Source of the DNA: Bacteroidales bacterium
GTDB taxonomy: Bacteria; Bacteroidota; Bacteroidia; Bacteroidales; ML635J-15
NCBI GenBank assembly: GCA_017651185.1
Contig: JAGCDJ010000019.1
Coordinates: forward strand, 186,001-250,000
Length of the DNA: 64,000 bases
Reading direction: 5' to 3'
The number at the start of each line of letters is the position of its first letter. Position 1 is the stretch's first letter. The notes below the pieces were generated by a model that saw nothing but the letters and a program-made list of their open reading frames with translations, had not been told where the DNA came from and did no database searches. The position numbers and the translations under genes are program-made. Positions 50,487 to 59,845 of the stretch are shown here, in pieces.

Positions 50487-52256
50487 ATGAAACGAATTTT
50501 TATATTTTTGATTTTTGCCATCCTGTTTGGCGGCAGCGCAATGGCGTATGATTTTTCCAAGGTTTGCAGCAGCGGACAGACATTGTACTACAACATTATA
50601 TCAAGCACATCGGTAAGTGTAGTGTCCCAAAATTCATCATCTCCTTATTATACTACTTTCCCTTCAGGCAACCTTACAATCCCATCGTCGGTCACCTACA
50701 ATGGCACAACATATTCCGTCACGAGCATTGGCAATTATGCATTTTCTGATTGCAAAAGCCTTACATCGGTTACAATTCCCAACTCTGTCACGAGTATTGG
50801 CAAAAAGGCATTTTATTGGTGCACGGGATTGACTTCGGTAACAATTGGTAATTCAGTGGAAAGCATAGGCGAAGCCGCATTTTATGGTTGTTTCAATCTT
50901 ACATCGGTAACAATCCCCAATTCCGTCACAAGCATTGGTAATGCTGCATTTCGTGAAAGCGGATTGACATCGATAACAATCCCCAATTCTGTCACAAGCA
51001 TTGGCAATTATGCATTTTCTAATTGCAAAAGCCTTACATCGGTTACAATTCCCAATTCGGTCACAAGCATTGGCGATAATGCATTTTCTTGGTGCACGGG
51101 ATTGACTTCGGTAACAATTCCCAATTCGGTTACGAGCATTGGTAATGCTGCATTTTCTGATTGCCAAAGCCTTACATCGGTTACAATTCCCAATTCTGTC
51201 TCAAGCATTGGCGATAATGCATTTTATCGTTGTAGCGGACTGACATCGGTTACAATTCCCAATTCTGTCACGAGTATTGGCAAAAAAGCATTTTATTGGT
51301 GCACGGGATTGACTTCGGTAACAATTCCCAATTCGGTTACGAGCATTGGTTCTAGTGCATTTTCTGGTTGTCGCGGACTGGAGATTATTGTAGTTGTTTC
51401 TGATAATCAAGTTTACGATTCTCGAGAAAATAGCAATGCAATAATTAAAACAGAAACGAACACCTTGGTCTCTGGTTGTAGAAACACAACAATTCCCAAT
51501 TCTGTCACGAGAATTGGCGAGGGTGCATTTGAGGGTTGCAGCGGCCTGACATCCGTAACAATTCCCAATTCGGTTACGAGCATTGGTTCTAGTGCATTTT
51601 CTGGTTGTCGCGGACTAACTGGTGAATTAACAATCCCCAATTCGGTTACGAGCATTGGTTCTAGTGCATTTTCTGGTTGTAGCGGACTAACTGGTGAATT
51701 AACAATCCCCAATTCGGTTGCAAGCATTGGAGATTATGCATTTTATAAATGCAGCGGATTGACTGGGGCATTGATAATCCCCAATTCCGTTAAAACCATT
51801 GGTATTTCTGCGTTTTTGGGTTGTAGCGGATTTACATCGTTAACAATCGGCCAATCCGTCACAATCATTGAAAAGAGTGCTTTTTGTGGTTGTGGTGGAC
51901 TGACATCGATTAATTTCAATGCAACAAACTGCACCCAAATGGGAACTTCAAAATACCTTGCGTTCTATAATAGCAATGCAAATGCAGAAATAAATATTGG
52001 TAGTAATGTCTCATCAATTCCTGATTCTGCTTTCAAAGGAATACTCGGTTCTGGTGATTTGATAATTCCAAACTCGGTAACATACATTGGCAGTTCTGCA
52101 TTTTATGGTTGCAGCGGACTGACATCGATTGAAATTCCCGAATCAGTCACAAGCATTGGTAATGCTGCATTTTGTGGGAGCAATATACCAGAGAAAACAG
52201 TGAAAAAAATATTGAAAATAAACGAAAATGCTTTTGATTGTGATAGTGAAGATTAA
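50487..52256 (+). CDS. BspA-like secreted leucine-rich-repeat protein (LRR_5)
   Basis: A 589-residue protein with a signal peptide (MKRIFIFLIFAILFGGSAMA). From ~65 to the end it is made of ~23-residue repeats of the LRR_5/Treponema pallidum type: LTSVTIPNSVTSIGxxAFxxC, about twenty in all. Two interruptions near 305-330 and 480-510 carry non-repeat loops. These proteins are surface or secreted adhesin-like molecules. No T9SS tail or anchor is seen at the C-terminus (KILKINENAFDCDSED), so export past the outer membrane is unexplained. The near-identical DNA repeats make length change by recombination likely. Confidence 0.9.
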   Translation: MKRIFIFLIFAILFGGSAMAYDFSKVCSSGQTLYYNIISSTSVSVVSQNSSSPYYTTFPSGNLTIPSSVTYNGTTYSVTSIGNYAFSDCKSLTSVTIPNSVTSIGKKAFYWCTGLTSVTIGNSVESIGEAAFYGCFNLTSVTIPNSVTSIGNAAFRESGLTSITIPNSVTSIGNYAFSNCKSLTSVTIPNSVTSIGDNAFSWCTGLTSVTIPNSVTSIGNAAFSDCQSLTSVTIPNSVSSIGDNAFYRCSGLTSVTIPNSVTSIGKKAFYWCTGLTSVTIPNSVTSIGSSAFSGCRGLEIIVVVSDNQVYDSRENSNAIIKTETNTLVSGCRNTTIPNSVTRIGEGAFEGCSGLTSVTIPNSVTSIGSSAFSGCRGLTGELTIPNSVTSIGSSAFSGCSGLTGELTIPNSVASIGDYAFYKCSGLTGALIIPNSVKTIGISAFLGCSGFTSLTIGQSVTIIEKSAFCGCGGLTSINFNATNCTQMGTSKYLAFYNSNANAEINIGSNVSSIPDSAFKGILGSGDLIIPNSVTYIGSSAFYGCSGLTSIEIPESVTSIGNAAFCGSNIPEKTVKKILKINENAFDCDSED

Positions 52257-52336
52257 AGAATCAGAATGTTATTGGTAGGTCGTTATAGCGCAGAAATATG
52301 CCTTTTTTTGTGTTGTGTTTGACAAAATATTCCAGA

Positions 52337-53305
52337 CTACACAATCCCTTCTCTCATTAAATCGTGCAAATGCACAACACCCATATATTTGCCGTCATCT
52401 ACAATCAGCACCTGCGTAATGCTGTTCTTCTGCATCATCTGAAGGGCGTTAACGGCAAGTTCGCCGTCCTGTATGCACTTCGGTGACTTGGTCATTATGT
52501 CGGCGGCCTTTATGTCCTTGATGTTGTCGTAGTTGTTGAGCATACGGCGAATGTCGCCATCGGTGATGATGCCAAGAACCTTTTCATTTTTATCCACAAC
52601 AGCGGCTGCACCGAGGCGTTTGCTAGAAATTTCTGAGATTACAAACTTTATGCTTGCATCGGGAGATACCTGCGGTTTTTCGTTCTGTACATATATGTCG
52701 TTTACCTTTAAATACAGTTTCTTGCCTAGTGAACCACCCGGGTGGAACTTTGCAAAATCGTCGGGAGTGAAACCTTTCATTTCGAGCAGGGCAACTGTAA
52801 GCGCATCACCGACAACAAGTTGGGCTGTTGTGCTAGAAGTGGGAGCAAGGTTGTGCGGCGAGGCCTCTGAATCGACTGTGGAACGCAAAACTATGTCGGC
52901 CGACTTTGCCAAAAAAGATTCGGTATCGGACACGATTGCGATTAGCAGATTGTTATTGCGTTTTATCAGTGGAATCAAAACCTTGATTTCTGGAGTGTTA
53001 CCGCTTTTTGATATGCAGATTACAACATCGTCTTCCTGAACTATGCCAAGGTCACCATGGATTGCATCGGCAGCATGCATGAAAATTGCTGGTGTGCCTG
53101 TTGAATTGAGGCTTGCAACGATTTTTGCGCCTATTGCGGCACTTTTGCCAATACCTGTAATTACAACGCGGCCTTTTGATTCCGAAATTCTTATGGCAGC
53201 TTTTGCAAAGTTGTCATCAATGTAGTCTGCTATTTTTTGTATGGCATTTGCTTCGTGTAAAACAGTGCGTTTGCCAATGGCTATTATTTCCTGATAATCT
53301 TGCAT
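52337..53305 (-). CDS. D-arabinose 5-phosphate isomerase (KdsD/KpsF family)
   Basis: A 322-residue cytoplasmic enzyme from the ATG at 53305 (MQDYQEIIAIGKRTV); the TTG at 53323 lies in the promoter box. The SIS domain has RVVITGIGKSAAIGAKIVASLNSTGTPA, DVVICISKSGNTPE and the later SSTTAQLVVGDALTVALLEMKGF; two CBS domains follow (~205-322: IKFVISEISSKRLGAAAVVD, GVVHLHDLMREGI). It interconverts ribulose 5-phosphate and arabinose 5-phosphate, the first step to Kdo for lipopolysaccharide. Divergent from recQ. Confidence 0.95.
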   Translation of the reverse strand: MQDYQEIIAIGKRTVLHEANAIQKIADYIDDNFAKAAIRISESKGRVVITGIGKSAAIGAKIVASLNSTGTPAIFMHAADAIHGDLGIVQEDDVVICISKSGNTPEIKVLIPLIKRNNNLLIAIVSDTESFLAKSADIVLRSTVDSEASPHNLAPTSSTTAQLVVGDALTVALLEMKGFTPDDFAKFHPGGSLGKKLYLKVNDIYVQNEKPQVSPDASIKFVISEISSKRLGAAAVVDKNEKVLGIITDGDIRRMLNNYDNIKDIKAADIMTKSPKCIQDGELAVNALQMMQKNSITQVLIVDDGKYMGVVHLHDLMREGIV

Positions 53306-53320
53306 GAAAAAATTTTTTTG

Positions 53321-53357
53321 CAAAATTAATATTTAATCACAAAAAAAACTTATCTTT
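53321..53357. promoter_or_regulatory. divergent -7 boxes of the isomerase gene and recQ
   Basis: Minus-strand TAATTTTG at 53321-53328 and plus-strand TATCTTTG at 53350-53357. The two promoters overlap within 40 bp and may compete. Confidence 0.62.
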
Positions 53358-53409
53358 GTTTCTGTATGATTATGCCGTTTTTTGACGGCACACCTAATAT
53401 TTATAAGGT

Positions 53410-55593
53410 ATGGACGCAAGAGAAGAAAAAATATATGAACTCCTAAAGAAATATTTTGGGTTCAACGATTTTAAGGGACAGCAGAAGGAGGTGATTCTCA
53501 GTCTGTTGGACGGGAAGGACAGTTTTGTGCTTATGCCTACGGGCGGAGGTAAGTCGTTGTGCTACCAGTTGCCTGCATTGATGCTCGAAGGTACTGCCAT
53601 TATTATTTCTCCGTTGATAGCGCTTATGAAGAATCAGGTGGATGCAATGCGCGGATTCAGCATGGAGGAAGGCGTGGCACATTTTCTTAACTCGACTTTG
53701 AGCAAGGCGGAAATTACCGTTGTTAAAGACGATATATTGTCTGGCAAGACAAAACTTCTCTATGTGGCACCAGAATCTTTGACAAAGGAGGAAAATGTTG
53801 AGTTCCTTAAAAAATTCAAGATTTCGTTCTATGCTGTTGACGAGGCACACTGTATTTCGGAATGGGGGCACGATTTCCGTCCTGAATATCGCCGTATCCG
53901 TTCCATTGTCAATGAAATAGGTCGTGCTCCGCTGATGACCTTAACTGCAACGGCTACACCAAAAGTTCAGCACGACATACAGAAAAACTTGGATATGCTT
54001 GATGCAAATGTATTCAAGTCATCGTTCCGCCGTCCAAACCTTTACTATGAAGTACGTCCAAAAATAAATGCTACTAAGCAGATTATCAAATACATAAAGG
54101 ATAATCCAGGCAAGTCGGGAATTATTTACTGCTTGAGCCGTAAAAAAGTTGAAGAATTGGCAGAAATGCTTGTTGTCAACCAAATTAAGGCCTTGCCTTA
54201 TCATGCAGGAATGGACGCTGCGACGCGTTCACGCAATCAAGACTTGTTCTTAAGCGAGGAAGTCGATGTAATTGTTGCAACTATAGCATTTGGAATGGGA
54301 ATCGACAAACCGGATGTACGCTTTGTTATCCACTACAATATTCCCAAGAGTCTCGAAGGTTATTATCAGGAGACTGGCCGTGCTGGTCGCGATGGAGGCG
54401 AAGGCAAGTGCATTGCTTTCTACACTTACGACGACATTCAGAAACTAGAGAAGTTCATGCAGAACAAACCGATGAACGAGCAGGAAATTGGCAAGCAGCT
54501 TCTTGCTGAGACTGTGTCGTATGCAGAGTCAACGACCTGCCGTGTGCGCCAGTTGCTGAACTATTTCGGTGAGGAAATGGAAGAGGATTGTGGTAACTGC
54601 GATAACTGCCTGAATCCTAAAGAGAAATTCGAGGGCAAGGAGGATGTGCAGACAGTTCTCGAGACTATTATTGCAGCAAAGGAAGGTTTCAAGGTCGACC
54701 ATATAATAAATATCCTGATTGGTCGCCAGACTGCAGAAATTTCAACATACCAGCACGATAAGTTGCCAACATACGGGATTGGTGCCGACGAAACTCCGCT
54801 GTACTGGAAAGGCGTTATACGTCAAATGATTATCGCAAAACTTATTGAAAAGGGTATTGTGAACTACGGTCTGCTTAGGGTTACCGAAAAGGGATACGAT
54901 TTTTTCAAGAATCCACATTCGATAATGCTTACCCGCGACACCGACTATGAGGCCATTGAAGACCAGGAACGTGATTCGGAATATGGAGGAACGGCTGCGG
55001 CAGACGAGGAACTGTACAATATGCTGAAGAATCTCCGCAAGGACATCGCAAAGAAGTTGAATCTGCCGCCATACGTGATTTTCGATGATGCATCATTGCA
55101 GGATATGGCAATACAGTATCCTATAACTATAGATGAACTAAAGAATTGTCAGAAGGTAGGACAGGGCAAGGCACAAAAGTTCGGCAAGGAGTTCGTTGAC
55201 CTTATCAAGCAGCATATTGAAATAAATGGCATCGACCGTCCCGAAGACCTAGTGATAAAGTCTGTGGGTTCAAGTTCTGAATCAAAGCGAATGATTATCA
55301 GGAATATTGATAGTCGTATGTCGCTCGACGACATTGCCGATGGCATGAAGATGACGCTCATGGAGCTTATTGAGCAACTGGAGTCGTTTGTAGATTCCGG
55401 AACTACCATTAACATTGACTATTACCTGAATTCAATTCTCGATGAAGGCGACATCGATGACATTTACACATATTTCCGTGAAGAATCCGAAGACGGAACA
55501 ATTGACGAAGCGTTGCGTGAATTCGGCGATGACTATTCCGAAGAGGAAATTAGACTTGTAAGGCTGAAATTCATCTGTGAGATGGGAAACTAA
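53410..55593 (+). CDS. recQ: ATP-dependent DNA helicase RecQ
   Basis: A 727-residue protein. Helicase motif I is LMPTGGGKSLCYQLP near residue 45, the DEAH box AVDEAHCISEWGHDFRPEY near 144, motif VI YYQETGRAGRDGGEGKC near 320. The zinc-binding RQC region has Cys pairs in CRVRQLLNYFG...CGNCDNCLNP near 380-400, a winged-helix part follows, and the HRDC domain is at ~530-605 (LYNMLKNLRKDIAKKLNLPPYVIF). An extra ~110-residue C-terminal part follows. It unwinds DNA 3'-5' in recombination and fork repair. Confidence 0.98.
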   Translation: MDAREEKIYELLKKYFGFNDFKGQQKEVILSLLDGKDSFVLMPTGGGKSLCYQLPALMLEGTAIIISPLIALMKNQVDAMRGFSMEEGVAHFLNSTLSKAEITVVKDDILSGKTKLLYVAPESLTKEENVEFLKKFKISFYAVDEAHCISEWGHDFRPEYRRIRSIVNEIGRAPLMTLTATATPKVQHDIQKNLDMLDANVFKSSFRRPNLYYEVRPKINATKQIIKYIKDNPGKSGIIYCLSRKKVEELAEMLVVNQIKALPYHAGMDAATRSRNQDLFLSEEVDVIVATIAFGMGIDKPDVRFVIHYNIPKSLEGYYQETGRAGRDGGEGKCIAFYTYDDIQKLEKFMQNKPMNEQEIGKQLLAETVSYAESTTCRVRQLLNYFGEEMEEDCGNCDNCLNPKEKFEGKEDVQTVLETIIAAKEGFKVDHIINILIGRQTAEISTYQHDKLPTYGIGADETPLYWKGVIRQMIIAKLIEKGIVNYGLLRVTEKGYDFFKNPHSIMLTRDTDYEAIEDQERDSEYGGTAAADEELYNMLKNLRKDIAKKLNLPPYVIFDDASLQDMAIQYPITIDELKNCQKVGQGKAQKFGKEFVDLIKQHIEINGIDRPEDLVIKSVGSSSESKRMIIRNIDSRMSLDDIADGMKMTLMELIEQLESFVDSGTTINIDYYLNSILDEGDIDDIYTYFREESEDGTIDEALREFGDDYSEEEIRLVRLKFICEMGN

Positions 55594-55640
55594 AGTGAAT
55601 TTACGATTTTAGATTTACGATTTTTGAATTGATAATAAAT

Positions 55641-55670
55641 TGTAGGCTCACAATGCATTGTGAGCCTACA
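55641..55670. repeat. 30-bp perfect palindrome centred on AATGCATT
   Basis: TGTAGGCTCACAATG and its exact reverse complement. It shares AATGCATT at the centre with the palindrome at 49055-49078. An ATTTACGATT repeat lies next to it at 55602-55627. Confidence 0.92.
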
Positions 55671-55696
55671 GAAATCATTAAAATAATCATTTGATC

Positions 55697-56557
55697 ATGC
55701 ATCATGAACGTCTCAAATATTCCGCAGGAATTGTTTCCATCATTGTAAACACCTTGCTTTTTGCGTTGAAATATTGGGCTGGCATAGTGTCGGGGTCGGT
55801 GGCGTTGCTTGCCGACGCTTGGCATACCTTGTCGGATTCGTTGAGTTCGGTGGCTGTGATTATTGGCGTGAAACTTTCGTCCCGCGAGGCCGACAAGAAA
55901 CATCCGTTTGGGCATGGTCGCATCGAAAACCTTGTTGCAATACTGATAGGAGTGATGCTGGCGATTGTTGCCTACGAATTTGTAATGGAATCGATTGACA
56001 AACTGCGCAATCCCGACAATAAGGCGATTTTTGGAACACTGGCAATAGTTGTGACGGCTGTGTCAATCGTTGTGAAGGAATTGATGGCGCAGTTTTCGTT
56101 CTATGTGGCACGCAAGACTGGCAGCACATCAGTGAAAGCCGACGGTTGGCATCATCGAAGCGATGCGTTGTCGTCAATTGTGGTGCTTGCGGGTATTTTC
56201 CTGCAGGATTATTTCTGGTGGATAGATGCCGTGCTTGGCATTTGCGTGTCGTTGATACTTATGGTTGCTGTGTATCATATTATCCGTGAGGCAGTTGACA
56301 AACTAATGGGGCAGAATGTCCCCGATGAAACTATTGAGAAAGTCAATGCAATAATTTCCGAAACTGTTGGTAATGACTTAAAAGCGCATCATTTTCATAT
56401 TCATAACTACGGAACGCACAGTGAACTTACGTTCCACATAAAGTTGCCGCCCGAAATGTCAATCCTTGAAGGTCACGGCATTGCCGACAGAATTGAAAAT
56501 CAACTGCGCGAAAGGATGGGTGTAGAATCCACAATACATATTGAACCAATGGATTGA
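55697..56557 (+). CDS. cation diffusion facilitator family transporter
   Basis: A 286-residue inner-membrane protein from ATG 55697 (MHHERLKYSAG). Membrane segments lie near 12-30, 40-55, 80-100, 115-135, 155-175 and 180-200. Metal-site residues are visible in SVALLADAWHTLSDSLSS (D and H/D) and VKADGWHHRSDALSS (H and D), the site II pattern of zinc-type CDF exporters. The ~85-residue cytosolic tail reads VHIHNYGTHSELTFHIKLP-like. It exports Zn2+, Fe2+ or Mn2+ with proton exchange; the metal is not certain. Confidence 0.93.
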   Translation: MHHERLKYSAGIVSIIVNTLLFALKYWAGIVSGSVALLADAWHTLSDSLSSVAVIIGVKLSSREADKKHPFGHGRIENLVAILIGVMLAIVAYEFVMESIDKLRNPDNKAIFGTLAIVVTAVSIVVKELMAQFSFYVARKTGSTSVKADGWHHRSDALSSIVVLAGIFLQDYFWWIDAVLGICVSLILMVAVYHIIREAVDKLMGQNVPDETIEKVNAIISETVGNDLKAHHFHIHNYGTHSELTFHIKLPPEMSILEGHGIADRIENQLRERMGVESTIHIEPMD

Positions 56558-56640
56558 TGGCAGTTGGCGATGCTTGACTCTGTTTGATAACTTGTTTATA
56601 AATTAACCATTCTTTAACCGAGATAGTGCAAGGCATGACT

Positions 56641-56648
56641 TAACTTTG
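56641..56648 (+). promoter_or_regulatory. -7 promoter box of the nqr operon
   Basis: TAACTTTG, 26 bp before the TTG start codon of nqrA. Confidence 0.65.
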
Positions 56649-56674
56649 CAACTTAATTTTTTAATCATTGTATT

Positions 56675-58003
56675 TTGAAAACTATAAGGATTAGAAAAGG
56701 ATTGGACATTAGGATGCAGGGGACGGCAGAGGAACTGTTGTCCACGAAGTTAGCACCTAAGCGATACTGCATCAGACCGACCGATTTCCATGGCATTACA
56801 CCTAAGTTGGACTGCAAGGAAGGCGACTATGTAAAGCGCGGAACAATCGTATTTCACGACAAGGATATTCCAGAAATCAGTTTTGCCTCGCCATGTTCGG
56901 GAACGGTGTCTGCCATTGTCCGTGGAGAGAAGCGAAGAATCCTCCGTGTGGAAATCGAAGCCGATGGCAACGATGAAGCAGAAAAGTTTGATACAAACGA
57001 TGATATTAGGTCGCTTTTCTCAAAGGCAGGAATATATCCGCTTATAAATCAGCGTCCTTACGGCATTGTTGCGAAACCAAATGCAACACCGCGCGACATA
57101 TTCATATCCTTCCTCGATACTGCACCGCTTGCTTGCAACTTGGAATTTGCATTGAAGGATGATGTTGATTATCTGAAACTTGCAATCCGTGCGCTATACA
57201 ATCTTACCAACGGAAATGTATATTTGTCGTTTGCTAAGGATTCGCGCCTTGCAATGTTGCTTCCAGATGACCCAGAAATCATCAAGACCGAGTTTGTTGG
57301 CAAGCATCCTGCAGGACTTGTTGGTACACAGATAAATAAGTTGAAGCCTATAAATAAGGGCGAGACGGTGTGGACTATCAATGCGCTGAATCTGCCGATT
57401 ATTGGTCGATTGCTGAAAGATGGCGAGTACATGCCCGAAAAAAATATCGCAGTATGTGGGGCAGAGGTTGTCGCTCCGCAGTATTACAAGCTTCGCATTG
57501 GTGCCGACTTGTCGCAGTTGCGCAGCGGTATGCTTTTGTCGGAGAATGTAAGGATAATTTCTGGCAATGTGCTTTCGGGCATAAATGTTACTGATAATCC
57601 GTATCTTGGCTTCAACGAAATGCAGGTGTCGGTAATCCCTGAGGGCGACGACTACGAAATGTTTGGTTGGATGTTGCCGGGGGCTAACAAGTTCAGCAAC
57701 TCGCGGACTTTTCTTTCCATGCTCATGCCGTGGAAACGCTTCAATCTCGACACCAACATGCATGGCGAAGAACGTGCGTATGTGGTTACAGGTCAGTACG
57801 AAAAGGTTTGTCCGCTCGACATTTATCCGCAACTTCTTGTTAAAGCTGCCATTACCGATGACATTGACAAAATGGAAGAGCTTGGCATTTACGAGGTTGT
57901 GGAAGAAGATTTGTCGTTGTGCGAGTTTGTTTGTACATCTAAAGTTAATGTGCAGCAAATAATCAGGCATGGGCTTGATTTGGTGCGAAAAGAAATGGAA
58001 TAA
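56675..58003 (+). CDS. nqrA: Na+-translocating NADH:quinone reductase subunit A
   Basis: A 442-residue protein. The start is a TTG (56675): it is the only start that gives the family N-terminus KTIRIRKGLDIRMQG, there is no ATG in frame after the promoter, and it lies ~20 nt after the predicted transcription start. Typical segments are CIRPTDFHGITPKLDCKEGDYVKRG and ASPCSGTVSAIVRGEKR. NqrA is the peripheral cytoplasmic-side subunit involved in ubiquinone or menaquinone binding. First of six genes in the order A-F. Confidence 0.96.
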   Translation: MKTIRIRKGLDIRMQGTAEELLSTKLAPKRYCIRPTDFHGITPKLDCKEGDYVKRGTIVFHDKDIPEISFASPCSGTVSAIVRGEKRRILRVEIEADGNDEAEKFDTNDDIRSLFSKAGIYPLINQRPYGIVAKPNATPRDIFISFLDTAPLACNLEFALKDDVDYLKLAIRALYNLTNGNVYLSFAKDSRLAMLLPDDPEIIKTEFVGKHPAGLVGTQINKLKPINKGETVWTINALNLPIIGRLLKDGEYMPEKNIAVCGAEVVAPQYYKLRIGADLSQLRSGMLLSENVRIISGNVLSGINVTDNPYLGFNEMQVSVIPEGDDYEMFGWMLPGANKFSNSRTFLSMLMPWKRFNLDTNMHGEERAYVVTGQYEKVCPLDIYPQLLVKAAITDDIDKMEELGIYEVVEEDLSLCEFVCTSKVNVQQIIRHGLDLVRKEME

Positions 58004-58009
58004 TTGGTT

Positions 58010-59194
58010 ATGAACGCATTACGAAGATATATTGACAAGATAAAGCCGAAGGTCCTGGGTAAGATGCCGTTTATGACATCGACTTTCGAGGCCTTTGAAA
58101 CTTTTCTCTTTGTGCCCAAGGATGTTACCGAAAGCGGTTCGCATATTCGCGATGCAATCGACATGAAGCGTACTATGATTGTCGTTGTGTTTGCTTTGAT
58201 TCCTTGTTTGCTTTTCGGTATGTATAATGTCGGTTATCAGCATTTTACTGCCGTAGGAGAGTTGGCAAGCACTGGCTTCTGGACAATTTTCTGGTACGGT
58301 TTTTTGAAAGTTTTCTGGCTGTTGCTTGTGTCCTACCTTGTTGGTCTGGCGATAGAATTTGCTTTTGCACAGGTGCGCAAGCATAAGGTTAACGAAGGTT
58401 TTCTCGTTACTGGAATGCTGATTCCGTTAATTGTGCCTGTCGATACTCCATTGTGGATGGTTGGTCTGGCAACTGCTTTTGCGGTTCTCGTTGGTAAAGA
58501 GTTGTTTGGCGGCACTGGAATGAACATCGTGAATCCTGCCTTGCTTGCACGTGCTTTCCTATTCTTCTCGTATCCATCCAAGATGTCGGGCGATCAGGTT
58601 TGGATTGCCGAACTATCGGACGGAAAGGCAGTGGATGGTTTCTCGGGTGCGACGCCATTGTCTCAGATAGGCGAGGGTAGCGGTGTGATAACGAATGGAT
58701 TTGGAGAACCAACTTCAATACTTGATTTAACAATAGGTCTTATCCCTGGTTCTATCGGTGAAACGTCTCTGATAGCAATAGCATTGGGCGCATTCATACT
58801 TCTATTTACTGGAATAGCAAGTTGGAAAATCATGTTTTCGGTATTTGCTGGTGGTGCAGCAATGGCTTTTGCACTAAGTTCTTATACTCCAATCGATTGG
58901 TATTGGCATCTTTGCCTTGGCGGTTTTGCTTTCGGTGCTGTGTTTATGGCGACCGACCCAGTTACTGCAGCGCAGACAGAAAAGGGCAAATACATATATG
59001 GTTTCCTTATCGGTGTGATGGCAATGTTGATAAGAATCTTGAACCCTGCTTATCCAGAAGGAATGATGCTCGCCATATTGCTCATGAATATTTTTGCTCC
59101 GCTAATCGACTACTGCGTTGTAAAGGCAAATGTCAATAAGAGGTTGAGACGAGTGAAAACTAGGCGTTTGCGCCGTGCTAAAAAAGAAAAATAG
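58010..59194 (+). CDS. nqrB: Na+-translocating NADH:quinone reductase subunit B
   Basis: A 394-residue protein from ATG 58010, 6 nt after nqrA. About ten membrane segments begin at MKRTMIVVVFALIPCLLFG. The covalent FMN site is Thr215 in DGFSGATPLS. Other family landmarks are LVTGMLIPLIVPVDTPLWMVGLATAFAVLVGKELFGGTGMNI (in parts) and ATDPVTAAQTEKGKYIYG. The subunit forms part of the sodium path. The flavin is added by ApbE, encoded at 2740-3738. A basic C-terminal tail (RRVKTRRLRRAKKEK) is unusual. Confidence 0.97.
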   Translation: MNALRRYIDKIKPKVLGKMPFMTSTFEAFETFLFVPKDVTESGSHIRDAIDMKRTMIVVVFALIPCLLFGMYNVGYQHFTAVGELASTGFWTIFWYGFLKVFWLLLVSYLVGLAIEFAFAQVRKHKVNEGFLVTGMLIPLIVPVDTPLWMVGLATAFAVLVGKELFGGTGMNIVNPALLARAFLFFSYPSKMSGDQVWIAELSDGKAVDGFSGATPLSQIGEGSGVITNGFGEPTSILDLTIGLIPGSIGETSLIAIALGAFILLFTGIASWKIMFSVFAGGAAMAFALSSYTPIDWYWHLCLGGFAFGAVFMATDPVTAAQTEKGKYIYGFLIGVMAMLIRILNPAYPEGMMLAILLMNIFAPLIDYCVVKANVNKRLRRVKTRRLRRAKKEK

Positions 59195-59197
59195 GTT

Positions 59198-59839
59198 ATG
59201 GACAAGAATAAAAATTCATACATATTCATCTATTCGGTCATTCTGGTTGTAGTTGTGGCAGGAGTATTGAGTTTAGTTGCTGTATTACTTCAACCAAAGC
59301 AAGCAAAGAATCTTGAAATAGAGCAGAAAAGAAACATTCTGGCAGCATTGAAGGTTACTCCCGAGACGAAGGATGTAGAAGCCACATACGCCAAGATGGT
59401 CAAGGAAATTGCAGTTGACGAGGCAGGAAACGAAGTGGCATCAGACGATGCGTTAAAATTGTATGTTGCTAATACTGACAAAGGTATAAAGTATGTATTC
59501 CCGTTGTCGGGAAAGGGCTTGTGGGGACCAATATGGGGTTATCTCTCATTGAATGAAGACCTTAATACTGTTTATGGTGCGTATTTCGACCATAAGTCAG
59601 AAACTTCTGGACTTGGAGCCGAGATTGCTACCGAACATTTTCAGTCGCAGTTTTCCGGCAAGAAGATTTTTGACAAGTCGAACAAGTTTGTGTCGGTGAA
59701 AACCAACAAGCGTGGTGCTTCAAACGACAACGAGGTAAATGCAATTTCGGGCGCGACAATCACATCAACATCGGTAAACGATATGATAGAGTCTTGCTTG
59801 AAGTCATACTTGCCATATATAGAAAAATCAAGAAAATAG
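59198..59839 (+). CDS. nqrC: Na+-translocating NADH:quinone reductase subunit C
   Basis: A 213-residue protein with one N-terminal membrane segment (YIFIYSVILVVVVAGVLSLVAVLL) and a periplasmic FMN domain. The second covalent FMN is at Thr187 in ISGATITSTSV. GKGLWGPIWGYLSL and SETSGLGAEI are family signatures. It starts 3 nt after nqrB. Confidence 0.97.
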   Translation: MDKNKNSYIFIYSVILVVVVAGVLSLVAVLLQPKQAKNLEIEQKRNILAALKVTPETKDVEATYAKMVKEIAVDEAGNEVASDDALKLYVANTDKGIKYVFPLSGKGLWGPIWGYLSLNEDLNTVYGAYFDHKSETSGLGAEIATEHFQSQFSGKKIFDKSNKFVSVKTNKRGASNDNEVNAISGATITSTSVNDMIESCLKSYLPYIEKSRK

Positions 59840-59845
59840 GTTGTT

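Noticed and set aside
50700..52200. Tandem DNA repeats as a non-coding satellite
   Set aside because: They encode an uninterrupted LRR_5 protein with a signal peptide and keep codon phase.
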